Source: Phycisphaerae bacterium
GTDB taxonomy: Bacteria > Planctomycetota > Phycisphaerae > Phycisphaerales > SM1A02
Direction of reading: 5' to 3'
Assembly: GCA_016873275.1 (NCBI GenBank)
Contig: VGXO01000013.1
Coordinates: 1 to 56,653, forward strand
DNA: 56,653 nt
Positions 33,877 through 42,477 of the stretch are shown in pieces. Made by a program: the position numbers and the translations under genes. Each line of letters opens with the position of its first letter. The stretch's first letter is position 1. The notes under the pieces are model-generated. The model saw only the letters and a program-made list of their open reading frames with translations. It did no database searches and was not told where the DNA came from.

Positions 33877-34766
33877 CGCGGCGCCCTCACGACCTCCGCG
33901 ACCTCCGCGCGGAACCGCGCCGCCGCCTCCGCGACCGCGTCGATCCAGTGCTCGCTCTCCGGCTCGAAGGCGAAGATCACCGAGCGGCTCGCCGTGATGA
34001 CCGCTCCGCGCCCATCGCCGCGGAAGCACGCCCGCACGTCGTCCGCGGAGCCGCCCTGCGCACCGAAGCCCGGCACGAGGAAGATCTGCCGGGGCATGCG
34101 GCGACGCAGCGCCGCCGCATCCGCGGGATGCGTCGCCCCGACCACGGCGCCGACGTCGCTGAAGCCGCTGGCGCCGACCGACTCGTCGCCCGCCTTCGCC
34201 ACCATCTCCGCGACCGCCTCGGCGACGGTCCTTCCGTCGTCGAGGCGAAGCGACTGCACCAGACCGCCGTCGGGGTTGCTCGTCCTCACCAGCACGAACG
34301 CGCCTCGCCCGCGGCGGAACGGCGCGAAGCCCTCCGGACCGAGGTAGCCGTTCACGGTCGTCCAGTCCGCGTCGAAGCGACCTCGCGCCGCCTCGGCGTA
34401 GTGCTCCGCGGAGACGCCGATGTCGCCGCGCTTGGCGTCGAGGATGACGACGAGGTCCCTCGACCGCGCCCGCGCGGCGACCGCCGCGAGCGCCGCGAAG
34501 CCTTCCGCGCCGTACCGCTCGAAGCACGCCGACTGCAGCTTCACCGCCGCGGCGCGGCCGGCGACCGCATCGACCACGCCCTCGGAGAACCGCTGGATGC
34601 CGACCACCTCGGGGAGGCTTCGGCGAAGCACCGCCGGCAGCTTCGACCAGACCGGATCGATGCCCACGCAGACGGGAGATCCGACCCGCTCGATCGCGTC
34701 GAGCAGCCGGTCGGCGGGATGACCGGTGACGGAGGGCGCGGTGCGGGCGGTCGAGGTGGTCGCCAT
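33873..34766 (-). CDS. pyrF: Orotidine 5'-phosphate decarboxylase (subfamily 2)
   Basis: 297 aa from the ATG at 34766. TIM barrel with CVGIDPVWSKLP, AAVKLQSACFERYG, LVVILDAKRGDIGVSAEHYA containing the DAKRGDI catalytic motif, and FLVPGFGAQGGSADDV. Length fits the long (type 2) OMP decarboxylases. It catalyses the final step to UMP. It heads a five-gene overlapping chain and is divergent from the DUF971 gene (62-bp gap). pyrD is elsewhere in the window (53880). Confidence 0.95.
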   Translation of the reverse strand: MATTSTARTAPSVTGHPADRLLDAIERVGSPVCVGIDPVWSKLPAVLRRSLPEVVGIQRFSEGVVDAVAGRAAAVKLQSACFERYGAEGFAALAAVAARARSRDLVVILDAKRGDIGVSAEHYAEAARGRFDADWTTVNGYLGPEGFAPFRRGRGAFVLVRTSNPDGGLVQSLRLDDGRTVAEAVAEMVAKAGDESVGASGFSDVGAVVGATHPADAAALRRRMPRQIFLVPGFGAQGGSADDVRACFRGDGRGAVITASRSVIFAFEPESEHWIDAVAEAAARFRAEVAEVVRAPR

Positions 34767-34828
34767 TCCCGCGATGCTACCGGCGCGTCGCGACCGCCCC
34801 GGACTCGGGGCTGCCGTAGCATCCGCTC

Positions 34829-35161
34829 GTGGACGCTGCCTCCCTCCCCCCCACCCGACTGCACCTCGACCGCGCCCGCGGGTTGGAAGTGGAGTGGTCC
34901 GACGGTCGCACGAGCTTCTATCCCGTCGCCTACCTGCGGCGGATGAGTCCCTCGGCGGATGCACGCACGCTGCGGGAGGAGATGTCGCGGAACCCCCTGA
35001 CCGTGCTGCCCTCCTCATCGAGCGGTCCCCTGCAGGCGACTTCGGCGGAGTTGGTCGGTCAGTACGCCGTCCGCATCGACTTCTCCGACGGGCACTCGAC
35101 CGGGATCTACTCCTGGCGCTACCTCCGCGAGATCGATCCGGACCGGACCAGCGCGTCATGA
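34829..35161 (+). CDS. DUF971 domain protein
   Basis: 110 aa from a GTG at 34829. DUF971 (gamma-butyrobetaine hydroxylase-like N-terminal) features are LEVEWSDGRTSFYPVAYLRR, the middle VGQYAVRIDFSDGHSTGIYSWRYLRE and a short end. Stand-alone DUF971 proteins have been linked to iron-sulfur assembly in some bacteria, but that cannot be read here. Its TGA overlaps the ATG of the thioesterase gene (ATGA), so the two are coupled. Confidence 0.88.
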   Translation: MDAASLPPTRLHLDRARGLEVEWSDGRTSFYPVAYLRRMSPSADARTLREEMSRNPLTVLPSSSSGPLQATSAELVGQYAVRIDFSDGHSTGIYSWRYLREIDPDRTSAS

Positions 35162-35673
35162 CCGACGGCGGAGCCTTCGACGATCTCGAGCGAGTGCGGT
35201 GGACCGCCGACTCGCTGCGGGCGGCAGGCATCGCGCATCCTTCGCCTCATCTCGTGCGGATCACGGTGGATGCGCGGAGCCTGAGTCCCCTCGTGCCGCA
35301 CCTCAACAACGTCCAGATCGTCCAGCTCATCGACCGTGCCGCGGAGGATCACCTCGACCTGCACGGATGGACCCGCGCCGCGCTCCTGGCGTCACGACGA
35401 ATGTGGTTCGTGCGGCGCCACGAGATCGACTACCTCGCCGAGTCCTTCGCGGGTGATCGCCTCGTCGTCGCCACCTCGGTGCGGTCCTTCAGCCGCACGA
35501 CCTCGCTCCGGGCGACGCGGATCATCCGCGAGCATGACCGGGCGGTCGTGGTGGAATCGCTCTCCCGGTGGGTGCATGTCGATCTCGACACGCGGCGTCC
35601 GGTGCGGATCCCCGCCGAGGTCCTCGCCGCGTGCCCCGCCGAGCCCGCCTCCGAGCCGACCGGCACGACCTGA
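35158..35673 (+). CDS. Hotdog-fold acyl-CoA thioesterase-like protein
   Basis: 171 aa; ATG at 35158 within the ATGA overlap. It has the layout of 4-hydroxybenzoyl-CoA/YbgC-type thioesterases. After LVRITVDARSLSPLVPHLNN comes VQIVQLIDRAAEDHL (the helix with a conserved acidic residue). The core strands follow as IDYLAESFAGDRLVVATSVR and AVVVESLSRWVHVDL. The usual catalytic Asp of HMDxxxH.NN is missing: the HLNN motif is kept, but its preceding residues are LVP. Activity is therefore uncertain. Acyl-CoA hydrolysis is inferred from the fold. Confidence 0.7.
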   Translation: MTDGGAFDDLERVRWTADSLRAAGIAHPSPHLVRITVDARSLSPLVPHLNNVQIVQLIDRAAEDHLDLHGWTRAALLASRRMWFVRRHEIDYLAESFAGDRLVVATSVRSFSRTTSLRATRIIREHDRAVVVESLSRWVHVDLDTRRPVRIPAEVLAACPAEPASEPTGTT

Positions 35674-36028
35674 CGCCGTCGCCGGTGGACTGGGCATCAC
35701 CGGGCCCGACGAGGGTGATCCCGACGAGAAATCTTGAGGTCCGGATGCCCGTCGGAATCGCCCTGGTCCTCGTCGCCTGCTTCAACTGATTGCCCAATTG
35801 AGGTTTATGGCGGATTGGGGAAGCGAGCGAAGCCGGGTGGAATTTTCGTCGGAACACTCAAGAACTGCCGGGCGTCCGGTCGAATAACTAGTCGGAGACA
35901 GGGTCTCCCCTACCTCGCATCTTTCTCCCCTCCGCCCCGTTGATGCCTCGTGCTTCAACGGGGTTTTTCGTTGGTGAGCGTCGGGCTCCCCACCGCGGTC
36001 GGCACCGACGTTGCCGTACGCTCCACGG
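35674..36028. other. Intergenic region holding a terminator without an evident gene
   Basis: A relatively A/T-rich stretch (about 35775-35830) is followed by short inverted repeats, for example GGAGAC/GTCTCC at 35894-35908, and then the strong terminator at 35935-35968. No good reading frame lies in between. The terminator is 262 bp past the thioesterase stop, so either a long 3' end or a separate small RNA of about 100-200 nt is possible. Confidence 0.35.
35935..35968 (+). terminator. Rho-independent terminator
   Basis: Stem CCCCGTTGA (35935-35943) with TCAACGGGG (35955-35963), 11-nt loop, followed directly by TTTTT (35964-35968). It is the clearest intrinsic terminator in the window. Confidence 0.85.
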
Positions 36029-37981
36029 ATGTCTCGACTTCCTCCCGGCGCGGCGCGGGGCACGGCTTGCCTGACGCTCCTCGGCGCGGTCATGACCGCC
36101 TCCGCCAACCCTCCGGTCGACTGGGCGATCGGTCCTGACGGGCGCCCGCTCGAGCGGCAGACCATCACGGTGGACCTCCCGCCTCGACCTCTCCGCATCG
36201 CCATCCTGCCGGACCGGACCACCGGTCGCGCGTGGGGACTTCCCTACCTCCGCGCCGCCGTGCTCGACCTCGAGCGGCTCCAACCCGACGTGATCTTCAC
36301 CATCGGCGACATGGTGCAGGGCTACACCCGCTCGGTCGCGCGATGGAACGAGGAGGTTGCGGAGTGGAAGGCGATCGTCGAGCCGCTTGATCGAGCGCCC
36401 TTCCCCGTCGCCGGAAACCATGACGTGGTGTCGGGTTCTCGCGATCCTGCGGACGACGCCTTCGAGACGCTCTACCGCGAGGCGTTTGGACCCCTTCGCT
36501 ACGCGGTTGACCTTCCCGGCGCGACGGTCGTCGTCGGCTTCAGCGACGGACGGCGGGCGCAGGAGGGCGTCGCGTTCTCGGAGGAGGACCTCGCGTGGCT
36601 CGACGCGACGCTCGGGGACGCCGCGACGAGGGGCGAGCCGATCATCCTGCTGATCCACCGCCCCATGTGGCGCTCCGCCTCGTCTCGCTGGAGCGAGCTG
36701 GTGCATCCCATGCTCGTCCGCCACGGCGTCGACGCGGTGATCGCCGGGCACTTCCACGCCCTGCAGCGGGATCCAGACCTTGACGGCGTCCAGTACCACA
36801 TCCTGAGCGCCTGCGGCGGGATGATCGACCAGCATCCGCTCACCGGGCAGCTCCAGCACCTGAGCTTCGTCCACGCCCTCGCCGACGGCTCGGTCGAGGT
36901 CCACCATCAGCTCGTCGGCGCGACGCTCGGACCGAATCAGGTCTCGGCGGCGGATCAGGATCGCGCCTTCCGCATGAAGCGGGACGCCGAGGTCGCATCG
37001 ATCCTCGGCGCCATCGAGGAGCCCCTCACGGGTCCCGCGCAGGGCTCGCTCGGACTCGAGCTGTTCAACCCGCTCGACGTCCCGGCGACGTTCGCGTGGA
37101 GTCCGCTCCGAGAGCCGCCTGGTGTCGAGCTGGTGCCGCCCGCAAGCGACGGCGGGCTCTCTTGGAACTCGCGCACGTCGATCGACTCCTTCAACCCCTT
37201 CACGATGAGGACCGACTCGCCGCTCTCGGTCGCCGCGGGCGGTCCCATCGAGCTCGCGCCAGGCGAGCGACGACGCGTCGATCTCGGATGGTCGATCGCC
37301 GCCACGCCCACCGCGCCGCTCCCGCCCACCGAGGTACGGATCCGCGCGACGTACGCAGACTCGCTGGGGCGATCGGTGCCGATCACGCTCATCCGCCGAG
37401 TCCCCGTGCAGCGTGTCGTCTCGCCCTCCAAGGAACCCGCCGCGCGTGGCTGGCACGCTGCGCCGCATCCGCTCCCGATCTCCGCCTGGGACTTCTCCCC
37501 CTACGACACCTTGGAGCCGGACGCCGAGGCGAGGCTCGCGTTCGACGACCGCGGCGACCTTCGAGTCACCATCGAGGCGGCGGACGGTCTCGTCGCCGCG
37601 GCGGTCGAGGACGTCCGGCTCGATCGCACCCGCCTCGCCGATCCGATGGTCGACGCGGTCCTGATCGAGCTTGGCGAGGAACCCGCGTGCCGCCGCTGGC
37701 TCGTCGAGCTTGATCCCGACGGTCTCGAGGAGATCTTCGAGGCGGTCGGCGACCGCGTGGTGGTCGTGCCTCCCGAGCAGGCCGATCGTCCCTTCGTCGA
37801 CTGGGATCGGATCCCCGGGGGCTGGCGGGCGGAGATCCGGGTGCCAAGGACCTGCTTCCCGAGTCCCTCCGCCGCGAGGCTTCCGCTGCAGATCGGCGTC
37901 GCCGACAACGACGACACCTATCACACGCAGTGGCGCTGGATCGCCCCCCGACGCGCCCCCCTGCAACTTCAGGTCCCTTGA
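36029..37981 (+). CDS. Secreted metallophosphoesterase with long C-terminal extension
   Basis: 650 aa from the ATG at 36029. The N-terminus looks like a signal sequence (ACLTLLGAVMTASA). Calcineurin-type motifs are GD at 93-94 (FTIGDMVQ), GNHD at 129-132, LIHRP and GHFHAL. The first motif, normally DxH, reads DRT (62-64), so one metal ligand is missing or replaced. Residues about 360-460 look beta-rich, and the last 180 residues (AWDFSPYDTLEPDAEARLAF onward) resemble a carbohydrate-binding, CBM9/DOMON-like module. Substrate unknown; an exported phosphodiesterase or phosphatase is plausible. Confidence 0.8.
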   Translation: MSRLPPGAARGTACLTLLGAVMTASANPPVDWAIGPDGRPLERQTITVDLPPRPLRIAILPDRTTGRAWGLPYLRAAVLDLERLQPDVIFTIGDMVQGYTRSVARWNEEVAEWKAIVEPLDRAPFPVAGNHDVVSGSRDPADDAFETLYREAFGPLRYAVDLPGATVVVGFSDGRRAQEGVAFSEEDLAWLDATLGDAATRGEPIILLIHRPMWRSASSRWSELVHPMLVRHGVDAVIAGHFHALQRDPDLDGVQYHILSACGGMIDQHPLTGQLQHLSFVHALADGSVEVHHQLVGATLGPNQVSAADQDRAFRMKRDAEVASILGAIEEPLTGPAQGSLGLELFNPLDVPATFAWSPLREPPGVELVPPASDGGLSWNSRTSIDSFNPFTMRTDSPLSVAAGGPIELAPGERRRVDLGWSIAATPTAPLPPTEVRIRATYADSLGRSVPITLIRRVPVQRVVSPSKEPAARGWHAAPHPLPISAWDFSPYDTLEPDAEARLAFDDRGDLRVTIEAADGLVAAAVEDVRLDRTRLADPMVDAVLIELGEEPACRRWLVELDPDGLEEIFEAVGDRVVVVPPEQADRPFVDWDRIPGGWRAEIRVPRTCFPSPSAARLPLQIGVADNDDTYHTQWRWIAPRRAPLQLQVP

Positions 37982-38196
37982 CCGCTCCATCGACGACCGA
38001 TCCCGGGCAGGTCGGTCGAACATCGCCGAGCGATGCTGCGGAGTCCTTGGCGGCGGGTTGACGAGTCCGTCGCCGTCTCGTTGAATCCCCGCCTGCCGCC
38101 GGTTCGGTCGCCGGAGGCTTCCGCGGATCGCCGGTGCCCCGACCCCGGCTTCTCCCATCGCCTCGTCGGGCACGGCGCTGCCGTGAGGAGCACGAC

Positions 38197-38388
38197 ATGA
38201 AGACTCTCGCCCGCACGCTCGCCGGACTGCTCGTCGCCACCACCTTCGGCGTCACCCTCGTCGGATGCGGCGGCTCCGACGGAGGCTCGCCTGACCAGGT
38301 CGCCGAGCCGAAGCCGGTCGATCCCGCCAACCAGGTCAGCCCCGGCTCGTCGAAGTTCCAGAATCCCGAGCAGCGCTCCGGCAACTGA
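38197..38388 (+). CDS. Small lipoprotein, 63 aa
   Basis: 63 aa from the ATG at 38197, with GAGGAG 8 nt upstream. Signal peptide with lipobox TLVGC (Cys25). The mature peptide of about 39 residues is Gly/Ser/Pro-rich, with no domain. Envelope attachment is inferred. It stands alone after the phosphoesterase, followed by a strong terminator at 38412. Confidence 0.75.
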   Translation: MKTLARTLAGLLVATTFGVTLVGCGGSDGGSPDQVAEPKPVDPANQVSPGSSKFQNPEQRSGN

Positions 38389-38411
38389 CTCCGATCACGA
38401 GATCGAGCCTG

Positions 38412-38440
38412 AAGGCGGGCGAGTCACCCTCGCCCGCCTT
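38412..38440 (+). terminator. Intrinsic terminator, possibly bidirectional
   Basis: Stem AAGGCGGGCGAG (38412-38423) with CTCGCCCGCCTT (38429-38440) and a 5-nt loop. It is followed by TCTC on the plus strand and preceded by AGGCTC-type sequence. It lies between the small lipoprotein gene and the convergent aminotransferase gene and may serve both. Confidence 0.75.
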
Positions 38441-38486
38441 TCTCATGCGCGAGGACCTTCACTCGAGGACGCGGGATGCCGGCCGA

Positions 38487-39698
38487 TCAGTCGAGCAGTC
38501 GCGACAGCACCGCGAGTCCCGCGCGGAGCCGATCCTCGGCGACGGCGAAGCTGACCCGGAAGTGGGTGTCGCGGTGGCTGAAGACCTTGCCGGGAATCAC
38601 CAGCAGCTGCTCGGCGAGCGCCCGCTCGACGAACTCGCTGCCGCTCACCCCGAGCCGCGGCGGCACCTCGATGAAGGCGTAGAACGCCCCGCCCGGCCGG
38701 GCGATGGAGACCTTGTCCCCAAGGGCGTCGAGCAGCAGATCGCGCCGACGTTGGTAGGCATCGACCTGCGGTCGCATCGAGATCGCGAACGACTCGACCA
38801 CGCCGTGCTGGAGCGGCGTCGGCGCGCAGATGTAGCTGTGCTGCTGCAGCTTCAGCATCTCCGCGATGATCGGCGCCGGCCCCGTCGCGTAGCCGAGCCG
38901 CCAGCCGGTGCACGCGTAGGTCTTGCCGAATCCGCCGATCACGAGCACGTCCTCGCTGTACCGCGCCGGCGTGGGGCAGGTGCCGTGCTCGAGGGCGTCC
39001 TCGAAGACGAACTCGTCGTAGATCTCGTCGGAGATGAGGAGCACGCCGCGCCGGGCGCAGAGGTCCACGAGGTCCCGCACCTCCGACTCCCGCAGCACCA
39101 CGCCGCAGGGATTCGAGGGACTGTTCACGATCACCGCCTTGGTGCGGGGACCGATCAGCGGCTCGACCCGCTCCGCGGTCATCCGGAAGTCGGGGTAGGT
39201 CGGACAGGTCACCATCCGCGCCCCGGTGATGGGACCGATCTGCGGATACATGACGAAGTACGGATCGGGGATCACGATCTCGTCGCCCTCGTCGGCGATG
39301 GCGAGGCACGCAAGCAGCAGCCCGCCGCTGGTGCCGCTCGTCACCATCGTGCCGATCGAAGGATCGTCCAGCCGCCAGCCCGCACGGTCCCGCGTGCGCT
39401 CGCGGATCGCCGTCAGGAGCGCGGGCAGTCCCTGCGTCGGCGTGTAGCCGTTGCGGTCGCCCTCGATCGCGGTGATCGCCGCCCGCTTGATCGGCTCCGG
39501 CACGGGGAAGTCCGGCTGCCCGATCGACAGGTTGATGGGGTTCGCCATCTTCGCGCCGAGGTCGAAGATCCGGCGGATGCCGGAGGCATCGACCGCACGG
39601 GCGCGGCGCCCGATGAGCGCCTCGGCATTCAGCCGAACGCCGCGGGGGCGAGGGTCGTCCAACGCGACCACGCCGCGAGCGTCCTTCGGGAGGGTCAT
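38487..39698 (-). CDS. PLP-dependent aminotransferase, class I/II
   Basis: 403 aa from the ATG at 39698. Fold-type I features are NLSIGQPDFPVPEPIKRAA, NGYTPTQGLPALLTAI, VTSGTSGGLLLACLA, NSPSNPCGVVL, SDEIYDEF and GGFGKTYACTGWRLGY, with the Schiff-base Lys in GK. The C-terminal Arg (HFRVSFA) binds the substrate carboxylate. It belongs to the aspartate/aromatic aminotransferase group, but amino-acid specificity cannot be fixed. It ends a long same-strand run that begins at 43694. Confidence 0.93.
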   Translation of the reverse strand: MTLPKDARGVVALDDPRPRGVRLNAEALIGRRARAVDASGIRRIFDLGAKMANPINLSIGQPDFPVPEPIKRAAITAIEGDRNGYTPTQGLPALLTAIRERTRDRAGWRLDDPSIGTMVTSGTSGGLLLACLAIADEGDEIVIPDPYFVMYPQIGPITGARMVTCPTYPDFRMTAERVEPLIGPRTKAVIVNSPSNPCGVVLRESEVRDLVDLCARRGVLLISDEIYDEFVFEDALEHGTCPTPARYSEDVLVIGGFGKTYACTGWRLGYATGPAPIIAEMLKLQQHSYICAPTPLQHGVVESFAISMRPQVDAYQRRRDLLLDALGDKVSIARPGGAFYAFIEVPPRLGVSGSEFVERALAEQLLVIPGKVFSHRDTHFRVSFAVAEDRLRAGLAVLSRLLD

Positions 39699-39747
39699 GC
39701 GGGCATCTGAGCCAGGGTGCGATCCGAGGATCGACCGCCCGGCGGGG

Positions 39748-40032
39748 TCACTTCTTCGCGGGCGACTTCGCCGCCTTCGCGTCCTTCGCGGCAGGCGCTG
39801 CGGCCGCCGGCGCGGCAGCGCCACCCTCCGCGGCCTCGCCCTCGGTCTTCTTGGGCTTCTTGCCCGCGGCGACCTTGATGCTGCGGACCTTGGGCAGCGA
39901 CAGCGCCGACCCGTTGCTCGGATCGAACCGCTGCGACTCGGTGAGGCGAGCGATCCGCTCCGCGCGGGTCAGCACGTTGCGATGCTGCTGAAGGGCACCA
40001 GAGGCGGACTTGAGGCTCGAATGGATGCTCAT
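39748..40032 (-). CDS. Small basic protein (Planctomycetes/Verrucomicrobia/Chlamydiae type)
   Basis: 94 aa from the ATG at 40032. The N-terminal part, MSIHSSLKSASGALQQHRNVL followed by TRAERIARLTESQRF and SALSLPKVRSIK, matches the small basic protein family (TIGR04137-like) that opens M..HSSLK......RNVL.R.ERI. Known members are about 50-70 aa; here a C-terminal extension of about 40 residues is rich in Ala and Lys (AAAAPAAKDAKAAKS), histone-H1-like. Ribosome or RNA association is the usual guess. It is a useful lineage marker. Confidence 0.85.
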   Translation of the reverse strand: MSIHSSLKSASGALQQHRNVLTRAERIARLTESQRFDPSNGSALSLPKVRSIKVAAGKKPKKTEGEAAEGGAAAPAAAAPAAKDAKAAKSPAKK

Positions 40033-40072
40033 GGGTCGCTCGAAGAAGGGTCTCGGACGATCGAGGGGACGC

Positions 40073-40747
40073 TTAGCGAGAGGACGCCGGCGGTCCTCGA
40101 AACAACTCAGGGTAGGCACCGGAGAAGTCGGCGTTGCCCCGCCGAGAGGACTTCCAGCGAAGTCCGACCTCGCGGATCCGACGCTCCAGCGCCTGCACCT
40201 CGTCGCTTCGACGGGCTCCGTCGGCGTAGCCGGGGGTCACGATGACCTTCCGGAGCACCCCATTATGGTCGGACACCACGCTCGCCTCAAGTCCTTGCTC
40301 GCGGCAGAACGCCGCCAAGGCGGGAGCCGTGTCGGGCGTGGCGTGGGCAATGACGAAGTAGTTCAGACCCGCCCGCCGGGGATCGCCCCCGGCACCAAGG
40401 GCAGCCGGCGGACTCGGGACGCCTTCGCTCGGAGCGGCGGGACTCGTCGCCTCGGCGGTCGGCGTTCCGAGCGGATCCTGCACGGACCGCCCGACGACCG
40501 CCTGCTCGAGGGTCCTTGCCAGCTCGGTCCGCGTCTCGTCCCTGCCCCGCGAGAAGCCCCAGGTGAACGCCACGACTCCGATCCCAAGGGCGACCGCCAG
40601 CGCCACCAGCAGGTAGCCGACCGGAACCCGGACCGAGCGACCAGGTCCGAGCGGCACCTCATCGCCGGGACTCCGCCCTCGACCGGGCTCGAGTCCCCGC
40701 GTCCGGGAGATCAACTCATAGGGCACGGGACCCCGTCGCCGCAGCAT
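40073..40747 (-). CDS. Membrane-anchored SPOR-like protein
   Basis: 224 aa. A cytoplasmic N-terminus of about 40 residues, rich in Arg/Gly, is followed by one membrane segment (GYLLVALAVALGIGVVAFTWGF) and a Pro/Ala-rich linker. The C-terminal domain, LNYFVIAHATPDTAPALAAF, then ASVVSDHNGVLRKVIVTPGY, has a beta-alpha-beta layout like SPOR domains that bind denuded peptidoglycan. The match is weak and the conserved SPOR residues are few. It lies 40 bp downstream of the capD-like gene. Confidence 0.6.
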   Translation of the reverse strand: MLRRRGPVPYELISRTRGLEPGRGRSPGDEVPLGPGRSVRVPVGYLLVALAVALGIGVVAFTWGFSRGRDETRTELARTLEQAVVGRSVQDPLGTPTAEATSPAAPSEGVPSPPAALGAGGDPRRAGLNYFVIAHATPDTAPALAAFCREQGLEASVVSDHNGVLRKVIVTPGYADGARRSDEVQALERRIREVGLRWKSSRRGNADFSGAYPELFRGPPASSR

Positions 40748-40787
40748 GGTCGGATGGTAGCGACCGGTCCGAGCGGACCCCGTGGAC

Positions 40788-42437
40788 TCAGGCGCGGGCG
40801 GAGCCCGCGGTCGCCTCCGCGACCGGCTCCTCCGTGATGAGCTCGCGGAGCAGGGTCCGGAGCTCCATCGGGTCGTGACGGTCGCAGACCGCCTCGATCG
40901 CGGCGAGCACCTGATGGAGCGGCTCGCCGCGGAGTCCCGGCTCGCTGGCGCGGCGGATGCGGCGGTGCTCGGTCGGCTCGGACTTCGTCGCCGCGAGCAG
41001 CTCCTCGTGCAGCTTCTCCCCCGGCATCAGCCCGCAGAACTCGACCGGCACGTCGCCCGCGCCGCGCTCCGACTCGCGCAGGACCTTGCCGCGTCGCCGG
41101 GCGAGGTGCCGAGCCAGGTCGATGATCCGCACCGGCGCGCCCATGTCGAGGAGCAGCACGTCGCCGCCACGACCAAGGCTTCCCGCCTGGATCAAGAGCT
41201 CCACCGACTCCGAGAGCGTGATGAAGAAGCGGGTCGCGTCGGGATGGGTCACCGTGACGGGCCCGCCGAGGTCGATCTGCCGCAGGAACTTCGGGACCAC
41301 GCTCCCGCTCGAGCCGAGCACGTTGCCGAATCGCACGATGACGAACCGCGTGGGACAGCCAAGCGGCGACTCGCGGCGGCTGCGGCTCGGTCGGCTCTCG
41401 ACGACGCCGGTCCACGATCCGGAGGCGAGGTCCTGCAGGACGAGCTCGGCAAGCCGCTTGCTCGCGCCCATGACGCTCGAGGGTCGCACCGCCTTGTCCG
41501 TGCTGACGAGGACGAAGGTCTCCACCCTCGACTTGATCGCGGCGCGGGCGAGGGTCTGCGTTCCGAACACGTTGACGGCGACGCCGGTGACCTCGTTGCT
41601 CTCGACGAGCCCGACGTGCTTGCACGCCGCCGCGTGGTAGACCGTCTGCACGCGGTGCGAGCGCATCAGCTCCTCGACGAGGACGCCGCTCGCGACGCTG
41701 CCGAGGACGGCGTGGATCGGCACCTTGGCGACGAGGGGATCGCGCCGGGCGAGCTCCGCGAGCTCCTGCTCGATCTGATAGAGCGCAAACTCGGAGTGCT
41801 CGAGCAGGACGAGCCGCGATGGTCGAAGCCGCGCCACCTGCCGGCAGAGCTCGCTGCCGATGCTGCCGCCGGCGCCGGTGATCAGCACGCACCGCCCCGC
41901 GACGCAGCGGCCGGCGAGGTGCGGGCGCACCGGCAGGCGAGGGCGCCCGAGGAGCTCCGCGAACTCCTCCTCCCTCAGCGGAGCCCCCGACGCCGGCTCC
42001 GCGGGCGGCGCCACGACCTGCGAGGCGACCTCGCCGCCCGAACGGGCGGCGATCAACCGCTCGGCGAGGCTTCCCCACGCCGCGAGAAGCCCGGCGATCG
42101 CGTAGAGCCCCACGGTCGGTCCCCGCTCGCCGGCGAGGAGCGCCATCGCCGCCACGAGCAGGGAGGTCACGATCGAGGGCGCGAGAAGCCGGACGTCGCG
42201 TCGATCGTCGGAACCCGCGACCGATCGAAGGATCGCGAGGACGACCGGACCAAGCACCGCCGCGCCGAGGACGACCGCGAGACCTCGGGGCTCCGCGATC
42301 GCGTCCCATCCGTGGGCGATGCCCCGGGCGAGCAGCGTCGCGCCCCCGAACCACGCGCCATGAATGAGGACGTCGAGGGCGCGACCGATCGTCCTGATCC
42401 GCCGTCCGCGGGCGAGCGAGTGCTGCCGTCCTGGCAT
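40788..42437 (-). CDS. CapD/FlaA1-type nucleotide-sugar dehydratase or epimerase
   Basis: 549 aa. Membrane part of about 110 residues with four hydrophobic segments. After a linker comes a short-chain dehydrogenase domain: VLITGAGGSIGSELCRQVAR (NAD-binding), a YHAAACKHVGLVESN block and VSTDKAVRPSSVMGASKRLAE, which carries the TDKA...SK catalytic motif (most CapD/WbpM members have S/T-M/T-D-K). The C-terminal end follows. Such enzymes change UDP-GlcNAc to 4,6-dehydrated or epimerised sugars for surface glycans. No other glycan gene is nearby. Confidence 0.87.
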   Translation of the reverse strand: MPGRQHSLARGRRIRTIGRALDVLIHGAWFGGATLLARGIAHGWDAIAEPRGLAVVLGAAVLGPVVLAILRSVAGSDDRRDVRLLAPSIVTSLLVAAMALLAGERGPTVGLYAIAGLLAAWGSLAERLIAARSGGEVASQVVAPPAEPASGAPLREEEFAELLGRPRLPVRPHLAGRCVAGRCVLITGAGGSIGSELCRQVARLRPSRLVLLEHSEFALYQIEQELAELARRDPLVAKVPIHAVLGSVASGVLVEELMRSHRVQTVYHAAACKHVGLVESNEVTGVAVNVFGTQTLARAAIKSRVETFVLVSTDKAVRPSSVMGASKRLAELVLQDLASGSWTGVVESRPSRSRRESPLGCPTRFVIVRFGNVLGSSGSVVPKFLRQIDLGGPVTVTHPDATRFFITLSESVELLIQAGSLGRGGDVLLLDMGAPVRIIDLARHLARRRGKVLRESERGAGDVPVEFCGLMPGEKLHEELLAATKSEPTEHRRIRRASEPGLRGEPLHQVLAAIEAVCDRHDPMELRTLLRELITEEPVAEATAGSARA

Positions 42438-42477
42438 GGGGTGGAAGATAGCCTGACGCGTGCGGGAGGGGAACCGA

